In this document: positions 42,197 through 51,571 of the stretch, in pieces | How positions within the stretch are numbered: the stretch's first letter is position 1 | Layout: each line of letters starts with the position of its first letter | Made by a program: the position numbers and the translations under genes | Assembly (NCBI RefSeq): GCF_001625365.1 | Contig: NZ_LJJF01000003.1 | Coordinates: forward strand, 124,001-188,000 | Source: Streptomyces sp. MJM8645 | GTDB taxonomy: Bacteria; Actinomycetota; Actinomycetes; Streptomycetales; Streptomycetaceae | DNA length: 64,000 bases | Direction: 5' to 3' | Notes under the pieces: generated by a model | What the model was told of the DNA's origin: nothing | Database searches by the model: none | What the model saw: only the letters and a program-made list of their open reading frames with translations

Positions 42197-42384
42197 CCCG
42201 CGTGCGCGCACGGGGGCGGGCGGGGGCGCGGGGGTCGCGGGCGCGCCGGGGCGGGCGCGCGCGTGTTGCGGAGGTGTTGCGGTGGGCGTGGCGCACGGCG
42301 CGCTCGTAGTAGCGTCGAGGCGCGAAGTCGCGCACGCCGCGCGGCTTTTACCGAACCGGGACGGGGGTCGAGCGTTGGGAAGGG

Positions 42385-42741
42385 GTGGTGGGTGTGGGAC
42401 GGGCACGCGTGGCGGCGCGGGTGATCGTGCACCCTGGTGTGGAGGACCTCAGGGTCCAGCAGGTGTTGGAGGCACTCGCGGACCCTGCCCGCAGATCGGT
42501 GGTGCGCCGGCTGGCCCACGCGGGTGCCGCGCTGAGCTGCGGCTCCTTTGACCTTCCGGTCTCCCGTTCCACCTCGACGCACCACTTCAACGTGCTGCGC
42601 CAGGCCGGACTGCTGCACCAGTACTACGTCGGCACCACCAAGATGAACTCGCTGCGCGCCGAGGAGTTGGAGGGCCGTTTCCCGGGCCTGCTGTCGGCGG
42701 TGGTCGCCGCCGCCGATGCCGAGGCCCGCACGGCGCCCTGA
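42385..42741 (+). CDS. ArsR-type regulator
   Basis: A 118-residue winged-helix protein: LEALADPARRSVVRRLAHAG, then VSRSTSTHHFNVLRQAGLLH (recognition helix), VGTTKMNSLRAEELEGRFPG. The C-terminus resembles that of the ArsR protein at 11602. A GTG at 42385 follows GGAAGGG; a later GTG could also be used. It converges with the quinone-oxidoreductase gene and may regulate it or the SARP locus; no operator is obvious. Confidence 0.75.
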   Translation: MVGVGRARVAARVIVHPGVEDLRVQQVLEALADPARRSVVRRLAHAGAALSCGSFDLPVSRSTSTHHFNVLRQAGLLHQYYVGTTKMNSLRAEELEGRFPGLLSAVVAAADAEARTAP

Positions 42742-42746
42742 GCGGG

Positions 42747-42785
42747 CCGGCCCGTCCCGCGGCCGGCGGCCGTGGGGCGGGCCGG
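42747..42785. terminator. Bidirectional hairpin between ArsR and oxidoreductase genes
   Basis: An 18-bp near-perfect stem (42747-42764 with 42768-42785) around a 3-base loop in the space between the convergent stops. Confidence 0.7.
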
Positions 42786-42820
42786 TTCTGGAAGGCTCGG
42801 CCCTGGTGGGGTCGGTGGGG

Positions 42821-43816
42821 TCAGTTCTGGACGGTGAGGACGATCTTGCCGACCTGGGTGCCGGCCTCCAGGTAGCGGTGGGCCTCGGCGATCCGGTCGA
42901 GGCCCTCGAAGACCCGGTCGACGGCGGGGGTGAAGGAGCCGTCGGCGAGCCCGGCGGTGACGAAGGCCTGCGCGCGGCGCAGCCGTTCGTCGTCGCGGGT
43001 GATGTCGTGCATGGAGTAGAAGCGGCTGGTGACGGGGGCGAAGGTGTCCTGGCCGGGCAGGGGGGTGTCGCGGGGGTCGAGGCGGCCGTAGACGATCAGG
43101 CGGCCGCCGGGGGCGATGGTGCGGGCGAGGGTGAGGACGCCGGGGCCGGCGACGGGGTCGAAGACGGTGCGCACGCCGGTGCCGGCGGTGATGGCGTCCA
43201 CGCGGGCCACCAGGTCCTCCTCGCCGGTGATGATCACGTCGGCGGCGCCGGCGTCCAGGAGTTGCTGCTTCTTGGCGCGGGTGCGGGTGGTGGCGATGGG
43301 GACGGCGCCCAGGCGGCGGGCGGTGCGGATGGCGGCCAGGCCGGTGCCGGAGGCGGCGGCGGTGAGCAGGGCGTGGTCGCCGGGGCGCAGGTGGCCGTCC
43401 TCGGCGAGGGCGCCGTAGGCGGTCAGGTAGGGCATCCACACGGCCGTGCCCTGGACATCGGTGAGGCCGGCCGGGTGGTGGACGACGGCGCGGACGGGCA
43501 CGAGGGCGTGGGTGCGGTAGACGCCGTAGTCGTTCTGGGAGAAGGCGGGGACGGTGTCGACCCGGTCGCCGGCGGCGAAGCCGGTGACGCCTTCGCCGAG
43601 GGCTTCCACGGTGCCGGCGGCCTCGTAGCCGGGGGTGGCGGGCAGCTTGGGCTCGTCGAGGTAGGCGCCGGCGCGGAAGAGGGCCTCGGCGCGGTTGAGG
43701 CCGATCGCGCTGACGCGGATGAGCAGTTCGCCGGGGCCGGGCACGGGGACGGCGGCGGCTCGTACGGTCAGGACCTCCGGTCCTCCGGTGCGGTCGAAGA
43801 CGACGGTCCTGGACAT
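42821..43816 (-). CDS. Zinc-independent quinone-oxidoreductase-like MDR enzyme
   Basis: A 331-residue medium-chain dehydrogenase: N-terminal GroES-like part (GGPEVLTVRAAAVPVPGPGE, GYEAAGTVEALGEGV) and Rossmann part (ALLTAAASGTGLAAIRTARR). It lacks the catalytic and structural zinc ligands and so is of the quinone reductase (QOR) type. An NADPH reductase of quinones or enones. The ATG at 43816 starts MSRTVVFDRTG. A clear ArsR neighbour suggests induction by toxic compounds. Confidence 0.8.
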   Translation of the reverse strand: MSRTVVFDRTGGPEVLTVRAAAVPVPGPGELLIRVSAIGLNRAEALFRAGAYLDEPKLPATPGYEAAGTVEALGEGVTGFAAGDRVDTVPAFSQNDYGVYRTHALVPVRAVVHHPAGLTDVQGTAVWMPYLTAYGALAEDGHLRPGDHALLTAAASGTGLAAIRTARRLGAVPIATTRTRAKKQQLLDAGAADVIITGEEDLVARVDAITAGTGVRTVFDPVAGPGVLTLARTIAPGGRLIVYGRLDPRDTPLPGQDTFAPVTSRFYSMHDITRDDERLRRAQAFVTAGLADGSFTPAVDRVFEGLDRIAEAHRYLEAGTQVGKIVLTVQN

Positions 43817-44071
43817 GGCGTAACTCCCCTGCTGCGGCGGGCCGGTGGCGGTGCGGTGTGCGGTGCGGCGTGCGGCGTGGCGTGCGGTGCGGCCACTTAC
43901 GTAACCCGGTGCGCGGGGAACTGTCAAACTTCGACTGGTCTCGGAATAGTGGGCGGTCGGCGGGCGTTGACGGTGAGTTGACCCTGCGTCAGGCCCGGGG
44001 CCGCGCGGGCTGCGGGGGCGGGTGGGAACCCGGCATGGCGGCGGGCGGGCGGTGTTCGTATCCTTCGGCGG

Positions 44072-45079
44072 ATGAACGCCTTCGCGCCGCCGCACGAACT
44101 GCCGCACGAACCGTACGGGCCCTCGGGCCGGGACTGGGCCGCCACGCTGCGCTGGGTGGAGCAGGGCCTCCCCCCGGGCCACCGGGTGCGCTCGGTGACG
44201 GGCCTGCGCGGCGGCTGGACGTCGCGGATGCGGCGCCTGGACGTCGGCCCGGAGGCAGGCCCGGTCCCGGGCGAGTACGGGCTGGTGCTGCGTTCGTTCG
44301 TCAAGCCGTTCTACCTGCGCCACGCGCCCGCCCTGCTGACCCGTGAGGCCGGCGTGCTGCGGCTGCTCGCGGACGGCGGCGTGCCGGCGGCGCGGCTGCA
44401 CGCCCTGGACGCGGCGGGCGAGTTCTGCGACCACCCGTCGCTGGTGATGTCGCTGCTGCCGGGCGGCGTACGGGTGGCGCAGGACGGCGACGTGGAGCGC
44501 CGCGCGGACCTGCTGGCCGGTCAGCTGGCCGCCGTGCACGCCCTCGCGGTGGCGCCGGGCGAGCGCCCCCGCGCCTTCGAGGCGTGGACGGCCCCGGAGC
44601 GGGTGCGGGTGCCCGGGGCCACGGCGCGTCCCGGGGTGTGGCGGCGGGCGGTGGAGGTGATCCGCCGCGAGGCGCCCGCGTACCGGCCGTGCTTCCTGCA
44701 CCGCGACTTCCACCCCGGCAACGTGCTGTTCACCGGGCAGGGCGCCGCGCTGGCCGTCAGCGGGGTCGTGGACTGGGTGGAGACCTCCTGGGGCCCGGCC
44801 GACCTGGACGTGGCCCACTGCTCCACCGCCCTGGCCCTGCTGCACGGCGTGGACACCGGCCTGGACTTCGCCGCCCGCTACCTGGCGGCCGGCGGCACGC
44901 TGGAGGCCGACCCGGGCGCGCACCTGTACTGGCGGCTGCTGGACGCGCTGGCGTTCGCCCCGGACGCGGAGAAGGTCGCCGTGCCGTGGCGGGAGCTGGG
45001 GCGCGACGACCTGACGCCGGCCCTGCTGGGCCGGCGCCTGGAGGACTACCTGGAGGCGCTGCTCGACCGGTACGCCTGA
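44072..45079 (+). CDS. Aminoglycoside-phosphotransferase-like kinase (APH family)
   Basis: A 335-residue protein with the catalytic loop CFLHRDFHPGNVLF and the metal Asp in GVVDWVETSWG, plus an N-lobe with GLRGGWTSRMRRLDV and LTREAGVLRLLADGG. The phosphorylated compound is unknown. A monocistronic gene; the start ATG lies 16 bases after TCCTTCGG, with no strong ribosome site. Confidence 0.8.
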   Translation: MNAFAPPHELPHEPYGPSGRDWAATLRWVEQGLPPGHRVRSVTGLRGGWTSRMRRLDVGPEAGPVPGEYGLVLRSFVKPFYLRHAPALLTREAGVLRLLADGGVPAARLHALDAAGEFCDHPSLVMSLLPGGVRVAQDGDVERRADLLAGQLAAVHALAVAPGERPRAFEAWTAPERVRVPGATARPGVWRRAVEVIRREAPAYRPCFLHRDFHPGNVLFTGQGAALAVSGVVDWVETSWGPADLDVAHCSTALALLHGVDTGLDFAARYLAAGGTLEADPGAHLYWRLLDALAFAPDAEKVAVPWRELGRDDLTPALLGRRLEDYLEALLDRYA

Positions 45080-45125
45080 GCACCGCCCGCCGGTCGCTTC
45101 CCGGTGGGTGGTTCAGGTGGGCGGT

Positions 45126-46259
45126 TCAGGAGGCCGGTTCGCCGTCGAGGAAGGCGGCGATCAGGGCGCGGGGGGTGTCGTCGCCGTTGAGGAGTTCGTG
45201 CATGTGCACGCCCTCGGAGGCGGCCTCGGCGCTGCGGGGGAACATGGCCCGCTCGTACGCGGCGAGGGCGGCCTCGGTGTCGCCGGGGTGCGCGGCCAGG
45301 GCCTGGCCGAGTTCGGCGCCGTCGAGCATGGCGAGGTTGGCGCCCTCGCCGTTGGGGGCGGTGAGGTGGGCGGCGTCGCCCAGCAGGGTCACCCCCGGCA
45401 CCCGGTCCCACCGGTGGGCGATCGGCAGGGTGTAGTGGGGGCGCAGGACCGGGGCGGTGTCGCCGTCGATGATCAGCGCGGTGAGTTCCGGTGCCCAGCC
45501 GTCGAACTGTGCCGCGATGCGGGCGCGTGCCGCGGCGGGGTCGGCGAAGTCGACGGCGGCGAACCAGTCCTGCGTCCTGGTGAGCATCACGTAGGTGTGC
45601 AGGGTGTCGCCGCTCTCCCGGTGGGCGAAGATCTCCGCGCCCGGCGAGGGCGCCATCATCGACCCGCCGCCGACCGCCTTCGCGGCGGCGAGGTGGCGGG
45701 TGTCGGCGTCGAACAGGTAGGTCTCGACGGACGACGTGCCGGTGTACTCGGGGGTGGCGGCGGACAGCAGCGGCCGCACCCGTGACCACGCGCCGTCCGC
45801 GCCGACCAGCAGGCCGGTGACGGCGGTGGTGCCGTCGGCGAACGCCACCTCGTGGCGGCCGGCGCCCAGGGCGCGGACGCCGGCGGCCTTGCGGCCCCAC
45901 CGGACGGTGCCGGCCGGGAGCGAGTCGAGCAGCATCTGCCGCAGTTCGGCGCGCTGCACCTCGGGGCGCCCGCCCGTGCCGTCGTCGGCCTTGTCGAGCA
46001 GGACGCTCCCGTCCCGGTCGAGGATCCGCATCGCCTGGCGGCCCTCCAGCACGAGGGCCTCGAACTCGTCCATCAGGCCGGCCGCCCGGACGGCGAGCTG
46101 CCCGTTGTAGTCGTGGATGTCGAGCATCCCGCCCTGCGCACGCGCCGCCGGCGAGGCCTCCGCCTCGTAGACCGTGGACGCGATGCCGTGCAGGTGCAGG
46201 ACCCGGGCCAGGGTCAGCCCGCCGAGTCCGGCGCCGATGATCGTGATGTCGGTGGTCAT
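45126..46259 (-). CDS. TetX-like FAD monooxygenase
   Basis: A 377-residue group A flavoprotein monooxygenase: GAGLGGLTLARVL (dinucleotide fold), GGMLDIHDYNGQLAV and GGRPEVQRAELRQML as in TetX-type enzymes, VGADGAWSRVRPL (DG motif) and LLGDAAHLTAPNGEGANLAM (GD motif). TetX proteins hydroxylate tetracycline, but close actinomycete relatives act on other substrates. The ATG at 46259 starts MTTDITIIGAG. It may inactivate a self-made or foreign compound. Confidence 0.85.
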   Translation of the reverse strand: MTTDITIIGAGLGGLTLARVLHLHGIASTVYEAEASPAARAQGGMLDIHDYNGQLAVRAAGLMDEFEALVLEGRQAMRILDRDGSVLLDKADDGTGGRPEVQRAELRQMLLDSLPAGTVRWGRKAAGVRALGAGRHEVAFADGTTAVTGLLVGADGAWSRVRPLLSAATPEYTGTSSVETYLFDADTRHLAAAKAVGGGSMMAPSPGAEIFAHRESGDTLHTYVMLTRTQDWFAAVDFADPAAARARIAAQFDGWAPELTALIIDGDTAPVLRPHYTLPIAHRWDRVPGVTLLGDAAHLTAPNGEGANLAMLDGAELGQALAAHPGDTEAALAAYERAMFPRSAEAASEGVHMHELLNGDDTPRALIAAFLDGEPAS

Positions 46260-46481
46260 GGTGGTTCCCTGTCTGTCGCACGCCTGCCGGATGGGCACCC
46301 GGCCTGTCCCCGGAAAGCTCCCAGGGCCCACCGGCACGCCACTGACAGGCCACCGGCACCCGGCTCACACCCCCGGCATCCGGCCGTCACCGCGCCCGCG
46401 TTGGACCGTCAAGGGCCGCCTCCGTGCCCGCGCACCCCTCTGCGAGCGTCCAGCAGGCCCGCGAAGTCCTGGCCGGCCGGC

Positions 46482-47699
46482 TCAGACGGTGGCGGGCGGT
46501 GCGTCCTGCGCCTGCGGCGCAGGGGCAGCGGCGGCGGCGGGGGCGCCGGGGCCCAGGCGGCGGCGGAGCAGGACGGCGGCCAGGGCGGCGAGGGCGAAGC
46601 CCGCTCCGGCCCAGGGCAGGTGGCGGGCGCCGGCGGTGGAGACGACGAGGCCGCCCACCGCGCTGCCGGCGGTGATGCCCAGGTTGGAGAAGGAGATGAA
46701 CAGGCTGTTGCCGAACTCGGGTGCGTCCTGGGCGTCGCGGGCCAGCCAGCTCTGGCTGACGACGAGTCCGCCGGAGTGCACCGCGCCCCAGAGCAGGACG
46801 CCGGCGGTCATCGGCGCGGGCCAGGGGCCGATCGCGTAGAGCAGGGCGTAGAGGAGGACGTAGAGGGCGGGGAAGGCGGTGACGGTGCGCAGCAGGTCGC
46901 GTTCCAGGAGGCGGCCGAAGAGGAGGTTGCCGAGGACCATGACGATCCCGAAGGCCATCAGCGCGGCGCCCACCAGGGAGGCGCTCAGACCGGTGACGCG
47001 TTCCAGGTATTCGGCGAAGTAGCCGTAGACGGAGAACATCGCGGCGAACACGCACACGACGGCGAGGATCGACAGCCACAGCCGGCCCCGGCGCAGGATG
47101 GCCAGCTGGCCCCGGTAGGAGGGGCGCCGGCCGGCGGGCGCTGCGGGGGTGGCGGGCAGGAGGAGCAGGACGCCCAGGCAGGCCAGCAGGTTGACGCCGG
47201 CGCCGAACCAGAACGCGGCGGCCAGGCCCGCGTGTTCGGCGAGGTAGGAGGTGAGCGGCACGCCGAAGGCGAAGCCGAGGGTGACGCCGGCGAAGACGGT
47301 GGTGGCCGCCCGGGTGGCGCGGTGTGCGGGGACCAGGTTGGCGGCGGTGGTGAGGGCGACGGCGAAGAAGACGGGGTGGAAGAGCGCGGGCAGGATCCGG
47401 AAGGCGAACATCACGGCGAAGTCGTCGGTGAGCGCGTACACGGCGTTGGAGAGCGCGAAGACGGCCAGGGCGCCCGCCAGGACGGCCTTGCGGCGCAGGC
47501 CGGAGGCCAGCAGGGTGCCGAACGGCCCGGTGGCGGCGACCACGAGGGCGAAGACGCCCACCAGCCAGCCGGCGGCGGAGGGTGTGACGCCGAGGTCCTC
47601 GGAGATGCGGGGCAGGACGCCGACGACGCCCATCTCGGTGGTGATGATCCCGAACACTCCCAGGGAGAGCGTCAGGACGGCGGGGCCGGTCTTTGCCAT
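46482..47699 (-). CDS. Major facilitator superfamily exporter
   Basis: A 405-residue protein with 12 predicted membrane helices, DHA1-type (AraJ/PmrA-like): FGIITTEMGVVGVLPRISED and VTPSAAGWLVGVFALVVAAT (motif D-like), and GLRRKAVLAGALAVFALSNA. Probable drug or metabolite exporter. It lies downstream of an ArsR gene on the same strand with a promoter between. The ATG at 47699 starts MAKTGPAVLTLSL. Confidence 0.85.
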   Translation of the reverse strand: MAKTGPAVLTLSLGVFGIITTEMGVVGVLPRISEDLGVTPSAAGWLVGVFALVVAATGPFGTLLASGLRRKAVLAGALAVFALSNAVYALTDDFAVMFAFRILPALFHPVFFAVALTTAANLVPAHRATRAATTVFAGVTLGFAFGVPLTSYLAEHAGLAAAFWFGAGVNLLACLGVLLLLPATPAAPAGRRPSYRGQLAILRRGRLWLSILAVVCVFAAMFSVYGYFAEYLERVTGLSASLVGAALMAFGIVMVLGNLLFGRLLERDLLRTVTAFPALYVLLYALLYAIGPWPAPMTAGVLLWGAVHSGGLVVSQSWLARDAQDAPEFGNSLFISFSNLGITAGSAVGGLVVSTAGARHLPWAGAGFALAALAAVLLRRRLGPGAPAAAAAPAPQAQDAPPATV

Positions 47700-47772
47700 G
47701 TGCTGCCTCCGTCCGCCCGGCGCGCGGGGTGTGCGGGCGCACGGCACCCGCCCCCCACACACGGGGCTACAA

Positions 47773-47788
47773 ATCTAGATAGTTAGAT
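47773..47788. promoter_or_regulatory. Putative ArsR operator before the MFS gene
   Basis: ATCTAGAT followed by AGTTAGAT in an AT-rich island 74 bases ahead of the MFS start. TCTAGAT recurs at 48227-48233 ahead of the ArsR gene itself, so both promoters are probably controlled by the same regulator. Confidence 0.5.
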
Positions 47789-47867
47789 GGAATGGGGCGA
47801 AAAGGAAGGGCGCAGCCCGGGCCGCCCCGGCGGGGGCGGTGGGGTGCGCCCCTGAGGGGGCGGAGCG

Positions 47868-48179
47868 TCAGAGTTCGTCGCGGGCGTAGGCGGCGAACGC
47901 GGCGATCGTCTCCTCGTCGCGGCGGTAGAAGGTCCACTTGCCGACGCGTTCGGACACCAGCAGCCCGGCGTCGCGCAGGATCTGCAGGTAGCCGGAGACC
48001 ACGGACTGGGCGAGCCCGGACTTCTCCCGGATGTCCGTCACGCACACGCCGATGTGGAAGCCCACGCCGCGTTCGCGGTAGTAGTCCTCGTCGAAGTAGC
48101 GCTCGGGCGTCTTGAGCCAGCGCAGGAAGTCCGCCCGCGCCGGATTGGCGAGCGCCTTGTGAACGGCCAGCGGATCCAC
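47868..48179 (-). CDS. ArsR/PadR-like winged-helix regulator
   Basis: A 103-residue regulator: HKALANPARADFLRWLKTPE, then REKSGLAQSVVSGYLQILRD (recognition helix) and AGLLVSERVGKWTFYRRDEE (wing). It has a Cys (GVCVTD) and aromatic residues near the effector face and no CxC metal box. It probably regulates the exporter downstream and itself. Confidence 0.8.
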   Translation of the reverse strand: MDPLAVHKALANPARADFLRWLKTPERYFDEDYYRERGVGFHIGVCVTDIREKSGLAQSVVSGYLQILRDAGLLVSERVGKWTFYRRDEETIAAFAAYARDEL

Positions 48180-48303
48180 CGCGCGCTCCCTTCGCCCCGC
48201 CCTCGACCAGATGACGTATCCAATATTCTAGATGTGAAGAAGCGTGTCAACCCGGGCCGGGCGGGCCGACACGGGCCTGCCCGCCTGCGCCTAGGATCGG
48301 CCG

Positions 48304-49215
48304 GTGCACCGGAGGAATCTGACAACGGCCGACGGCGAATCCTGGGGCGGCCTGGGCCTGGAGCTCCCCCCTGCCACCGAACCGGGGCTGCGGCCGCGGA
48401 CGGCGAACGGGAACCTGATCGTCCTGTCGCAGGGTCCGCAGGTGGTGCTCACCGGCAGGATCGACGACGACCGGTGCGGCGTCGAGTACTCCCGCACGGA
48501 CCACTACCGCTCCCCCATCGCCCCCCTGCGGGCCGCCGAGGCACGCGCGGTCGCCGAGGCGTGCTCGGTCGCCGAGGCACGCGCGGTCGCCGGACTGGGA
48601 GGGCCGTCCTGGTACGCCCGCTGGGCGCACCGCTTCGCCGGCGCCCTGCACGCCCGCGCCTCCGGCCCGCTCCACGAGGGGCGATGGGTGCTCTCCCCGC
48701 GGCTCGCCCGCCAGGGGATGGCACCGGCCGCAGGCGGGCCGGGCGGCCAGTGGCGTTCCCTGCTGCTCGACGGCCATCCCGACGGCTACATCGACTGGTT
48801 CGACGGCTCGTGGCGGGTCATGCCGCTGCGCCGGATGCCGCCACCCGACGACCCCCGGGTGAAGGCCTGCCGCAAGCAGGCCCGGGAGGGCATCCTGGCG
48901 CCCGTCCTGCTCTGGTGGTTCAGCGGGCTCAACTGCCATGTGGTCCTGGACGGCCACGCCCGCCTCGGCGCCGCCATCGCCGAGAACCGCGAGCCGGCGG
49001 TACTGGTCCTGTCCCGCGCACCGTCCCGGGAGCAGACCGGGGCCCGGACGGACAGAGCCCTGTCGACCTACCGCCTCACCATGTCCCTCCTGGACGGTCC
49101 GCATCCGGTGACGGACCGCCAGGGCCAGGCCGCGGCGGCGGGCCGCCTGCTCGCCGCCCAGCTGCACAGCCTCAAGGCCGACTACGCGCCCACCCGCGCA
49201 TGGCCGTTGCCGTGA
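48304..49215 (+). CDS. Hypothetical protein with a ParB-like LDGH motif
   Basis: A 303-residue protein. N-terminal part (VVLTGRIDDDRCGVEYSRTD) has an EAR-AVAE-type tandem repeat near residue 80 (AEARAVAEACSVAEARAVAG). The C-terminal part has CHVVLDGHARLGAAIAENRE, like the DGxxRLxAA motif of ParB/sulfiredoxin-fold proteins. Function unknown. GTG start at 48304. Confidence 0.6.
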   Translation: MHRRNLTTADGESWGGLGLELPPATEPGLRPRTANGNLIVLSQGPQVVLTGRIDDDRCGVEYSRTDHYRSPIAPLRAAEARAVAEACSVAEARAVAGLGGPSWYARWAHRFAGALHARASGPLHEGRWVLSPRLARQGMAPAAGGPGGQWRSLLLDGHPDGYIDWFDGSWRVMPLRRMPPPDDPRVKACRKQAREGILAPVLLWWFSGLNCHVVLDGHARLGAAIAENREPAVLVLSRAPSREQTGARTDRALSTYRLTMSLLDGPHPVTDRQGQAAAAGRLLAAQLHSLKADYAPTRAWPLP

Positions 49216-49300
49216 GGCCCACCCGCCCGGCCCCGGCCGGTGCCGTGAGCCGCCGAAACGACGTGGCGCCCGGGCACCGCCCTGCCGCAGGATCGGCCCC

Positions 49301-49783
49301 GTGGAAACAGTGATGCAGTGGGTCCGCACGTCATGGACCGGACAGTCCCGGGGCGGACCCGAAGCCGCCCGGCGCAACGCGGCCCCGACCGCCTTTGCGC
49401 TGCCGCCCGGCTCACCGCCCCTCGTCCACGAGGTCCGGATGCACGAGACCGACGGCTTCCGGCCCCGCTCCCTGACGCACGAGAGCACACCCGACTCCCG
49501 CACGGACACCGGCGTGCTCCTCCAGGAGGCTGGCCACCTGCTGCGGGTCCAGCTCGTCACGACGCCCTTCGGCATGCCGCGCCGACGGCGCCGCCCCCCG
49601 GCAGTGCGCCTGGCCCGCGGGCAATGGCTGCGCTGGCAGATCAACTACCGCTTCGCCCACGCACACGACGGCGCGTGGACCTACCGGCTCGACACGCTCA
49701 ACATCGCCCACGGCCCGGCACCTGCCGACCTCTTCCTGGGCACCCCCACCCTGCGCGTCAGCGAACTCGCCGCCCTGCGCTGA
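49301..49783 (+). CDS. Hypothetical protein (160 residues)
   Basis: The frame is well biased for G/C at third positions, with a soluble, Arg-rich product (GMPRRRRRPPAVRLARGQWL, then INYRFAHAHDGAWTYRLDTL). Family not recognised. A GTG at 49301 or an ATG at 49313 could start it. It follows the 48304 gene by 85 bases and may be cotranscribed. Confidence 0.5.
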   Translation: METVMQWVRTSWTGQSRGGPEAARRNAAPTAFALPPGSPPLVHEVRMHETDGFRPRSLTHESTPDSRTDTGVLLQEAGHLLRVQLVTTPFGMPRRRRRPPAVRLARGQWLRWQINYRFAHAHDGAWTYRLDTLNIAHGPAPADLFLGTPTLRVSELAALR

Positions 49784-49895
49784 CCGCACGCCGCCCGACG
49801 CGGGGCCGCGATCCTGCGCGCACCGGCTCCGCGCGGCACCGGCCGTTCCCGCCAGGGGCCTTGGCGGACTCGCGGCGCAGGCGCGGCGCTAGGCT

Positions 49896-50444
49896 GTGGC
49901 GGTGACCTCGCTGCCGGAAGACCTCTCGCCCCTGGCCGGCGACGACGACCGCGACACGGCCGTGCAACGCCTGCAAGAGGCGTACAGCCAAGGGCGCATC
50001 TCCCACGAGGAGATGGACGAACGCCTCGACCAGGCGCTCACCGCCAGGACGCAGGGCGCACTCGCGCGGTCCCTGGCCTCGCTCCCCGAGCCGGGCGCGG
50101 GCACCGCGACGACGATCGGCGCCGCCACGGGACGCATCCGGCGCAGCGGCGCCTGGCGGGTGCCCCGGACCCTCAAGGTCGCCTCCGCGCTCGGCAGGGT
50201 GCACCTGGACCTGTCCCGGGCGGTCTTCGAGCACCCGGTCGTCGACATCGAACTGCAACTCGGCACCGGCGGCGCCAGGATCACGGTGCCCCACGACGCG
50301 GTCGTCGATATCGAGGGCATGCACGCCGGCTGGAAGGAGGCCCGCTACAAGCCCCCGCGGCACCCCACCCCCGGCGGCCCCACGATCCGGATCTCCGGGA
50401 CCACCGGGTTCGGACGGCTGAAGGTCCGCCACGCTCGGCGATGA
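49896..50444 (+). CDS. DUF1707 domain protein
   Basis: A 182-residue protein with an N-terminal DUF1707 (SHOCT-like) domain: DRDTAVQRLQEAYSQGRISH, then EEMDERLDQALTART. The C-terminal part reads as a beta-solenoid-type domain (VASALGRVHLDLSRAVFEHP, GTTGFGRLKVRHARR) as in DUF1707/LiaF-like proteins. Actinomycete-specific family, cytosolic or membrane-associated; function unknown. Confidence 0.8.
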   Translation: MAVTSLPEDLSPLAGDDDRDTAVQRLQEAYSQGRISHEEMDERLDQALTARTQGALARSLASLPEPGAGTATTIGAATGRIRRSGAWRVPRTLKVASALGRVHLDLSRAVFEHPVVDIELQLGTGGARITVPHDAVVDIEGMHAGWKEARYKPPRHPTPGGPTIRISGTTGFGRLKVRHARR

Positions 50445-50530
50445 GGCCTCCCGGGCCGGGCTACTGTTGCAACTCTCTTTTATCGGTGCATGATTGACGA
50501 TTCCGTCATATTCGGTGACGGTCGCCCCCG

Positions 50531-50670
50531 GTGGTGGACAACCTCTCCGCCCACAAGGGCGCCAAGATCCGCCAGTGGGCCCAGAACCCCGACGTCCTGG
50601 CCGCCCAACGCCGTGAACGCGCACGCATCCGCGGCGAGAAGGGCCTCCGCCGGGGCGGACGCCCCCTCGC
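50531..50670 (+). pseudogene. IS630-type transposase remnant with internal deletion
   Basis: The reading VDNLSAHKGAKIRQWA (catalytic core of IS630/Tc1-like DDE transposases) is joined directly to PDVLAAQRRERARIRGEKG (their C-terminus), omitting about 60 residues between. No terminal repeats or other parts remain. The 50445-50530 part holds nothing clear. Confidence 0.6.
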
Positions 50671-50730
50671 AAGCGCGGCAGCCCAACCGTGGACGGATGA
50701 ACTCTCCTGTCGCGGCCGTAGCATCGCCGG

Positions 50731-51309
50731 ATGCGCTACATCGACAGCCGAGACGTCAACGAGGCCGTGACCGAGATGATGCGGGTACTTGGCCCGCACG
50801 ACGCGGAGGACTGGTCGGTACCGGCAGGTTCGCTGGAATGGAGCTGCTGGACGACGGCCGCCCACATCGCCCATGACCTGCTGGCCTACGCCGGGCAGAT
50901 CGCCGCACGCCCGACGGACGCCTACCTGCCCTTCGACCTCGCCGTCCGCCCGGACAGCTCCCCACACGAGGTGCTCCAGGTCGTCACCGCCTGCGCAGGG
51001 CTGCTCGGCAGTGCACTGGCCACGGCCAGCCCGGAGGCGCGGGCCTGGCACTGGGGCCCTTGCGACCCGTCAGGCTTTGCGGCAATGGGTGTCGCCGAGG
51101 TGCTCCTGCACACCCACGACATCACCCAGGGGCTGGGCGTGCCATGGCTGCCCCCGGCGCCGCTCTGCGCGGCGGTACTCCACCGGCTCTTCCCCGAAGC
51201 TCCACCCGGTGACCCGGCCCATGTCCTCCTCTGGTGCACCGGCCGGGGCGATCTGGAAGACCGTCCCCGCCGCACCTCATGGATCTGGCGCGCGGCGGTG
51301 GCCGAGTGA
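50731..51309 (+). CDS. Maleylpyruvate isomerase/DinB-like mycothiol-dependent protein
   Basis: A 192-residue four-helix protein: SLEWSCWTTAAHIAHDLLAY (Trp-x-His helix of mycothiol-dependent maleylpyruvate isomerase N-domains), and GVAEVLLHTHDITQGLGVPW with the second metal-binding His pair. It probably transfers or uses mycothiol; the substrate is unknown. The start ATG at 50731 is right after the transposase remnant. Confidence 0.75.
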   Translation: MRYIDSRDVNEAVTEMMRVLGPHDAEDWSVPAGSLEWSCWTTAAHIAHDLLAYAGQIAARPTDAYLPFDLAVRPDSSPHEVLQVVTACAGLLGSALATASPEARAWHWGPCDPSGFAAMGVAEVLLHTHDITQGLGVPWLPPAPLCAAVLHRLFPEAPPGDPAHVLLWCTGRGDLEDRPRRTSWIWRAAVAE

Positions 51310-51376
51310 TCAGACCTCTCGCAGGAAGACTGAGAGGCGCCCCCGTACGCGGCGAACGGTCCCGGTCGCAGCACAA

Positions 51377-51571
51377 CTAGCGCGAGGGCGCCTGGCGGGC
51401 GGCGCGGTCGGCGACGGCCCGCAGCAGGGCCTCGGCGCTTCCGGGGGTGGCCGCCCAGCGCCGTATCTCGGCGTGGGCGGCGCGGCGCCCCGGACTCAAC
51501 GCCCGTACGGGCAGGGAGAACTGGCCGCGCAGGCACCACCACCTCACGACCCGGGCGCAGCTGCGCCTCAC
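51377..51571 (-). CDS. Small third gene of the ATPase operon
   Basis: A GTG at 51571 overlaps the upstream stop by four bases (GTGA), giving a 64-residue basic protein (MRRSCARVVRWWCLRGQFSL, then AEIRRWAATPGSAEALLRAV). Coupling supports expression. Family not recognised. Confidence 0.45.
   Translation of the reverse strand: MRRSCARVVRWWCLRGQFSLPVRALSPGRRAAHAEIRRWAATPGSAEALLRAVADRAARQAPSR

Noticed and set aside
45126..46259. Tetracycline resistance gene
   Set aside because: The TetX-type motifs are clear, but the family in actinomycetes is broad and substrate-determining residues cannot be read from sequence alone.
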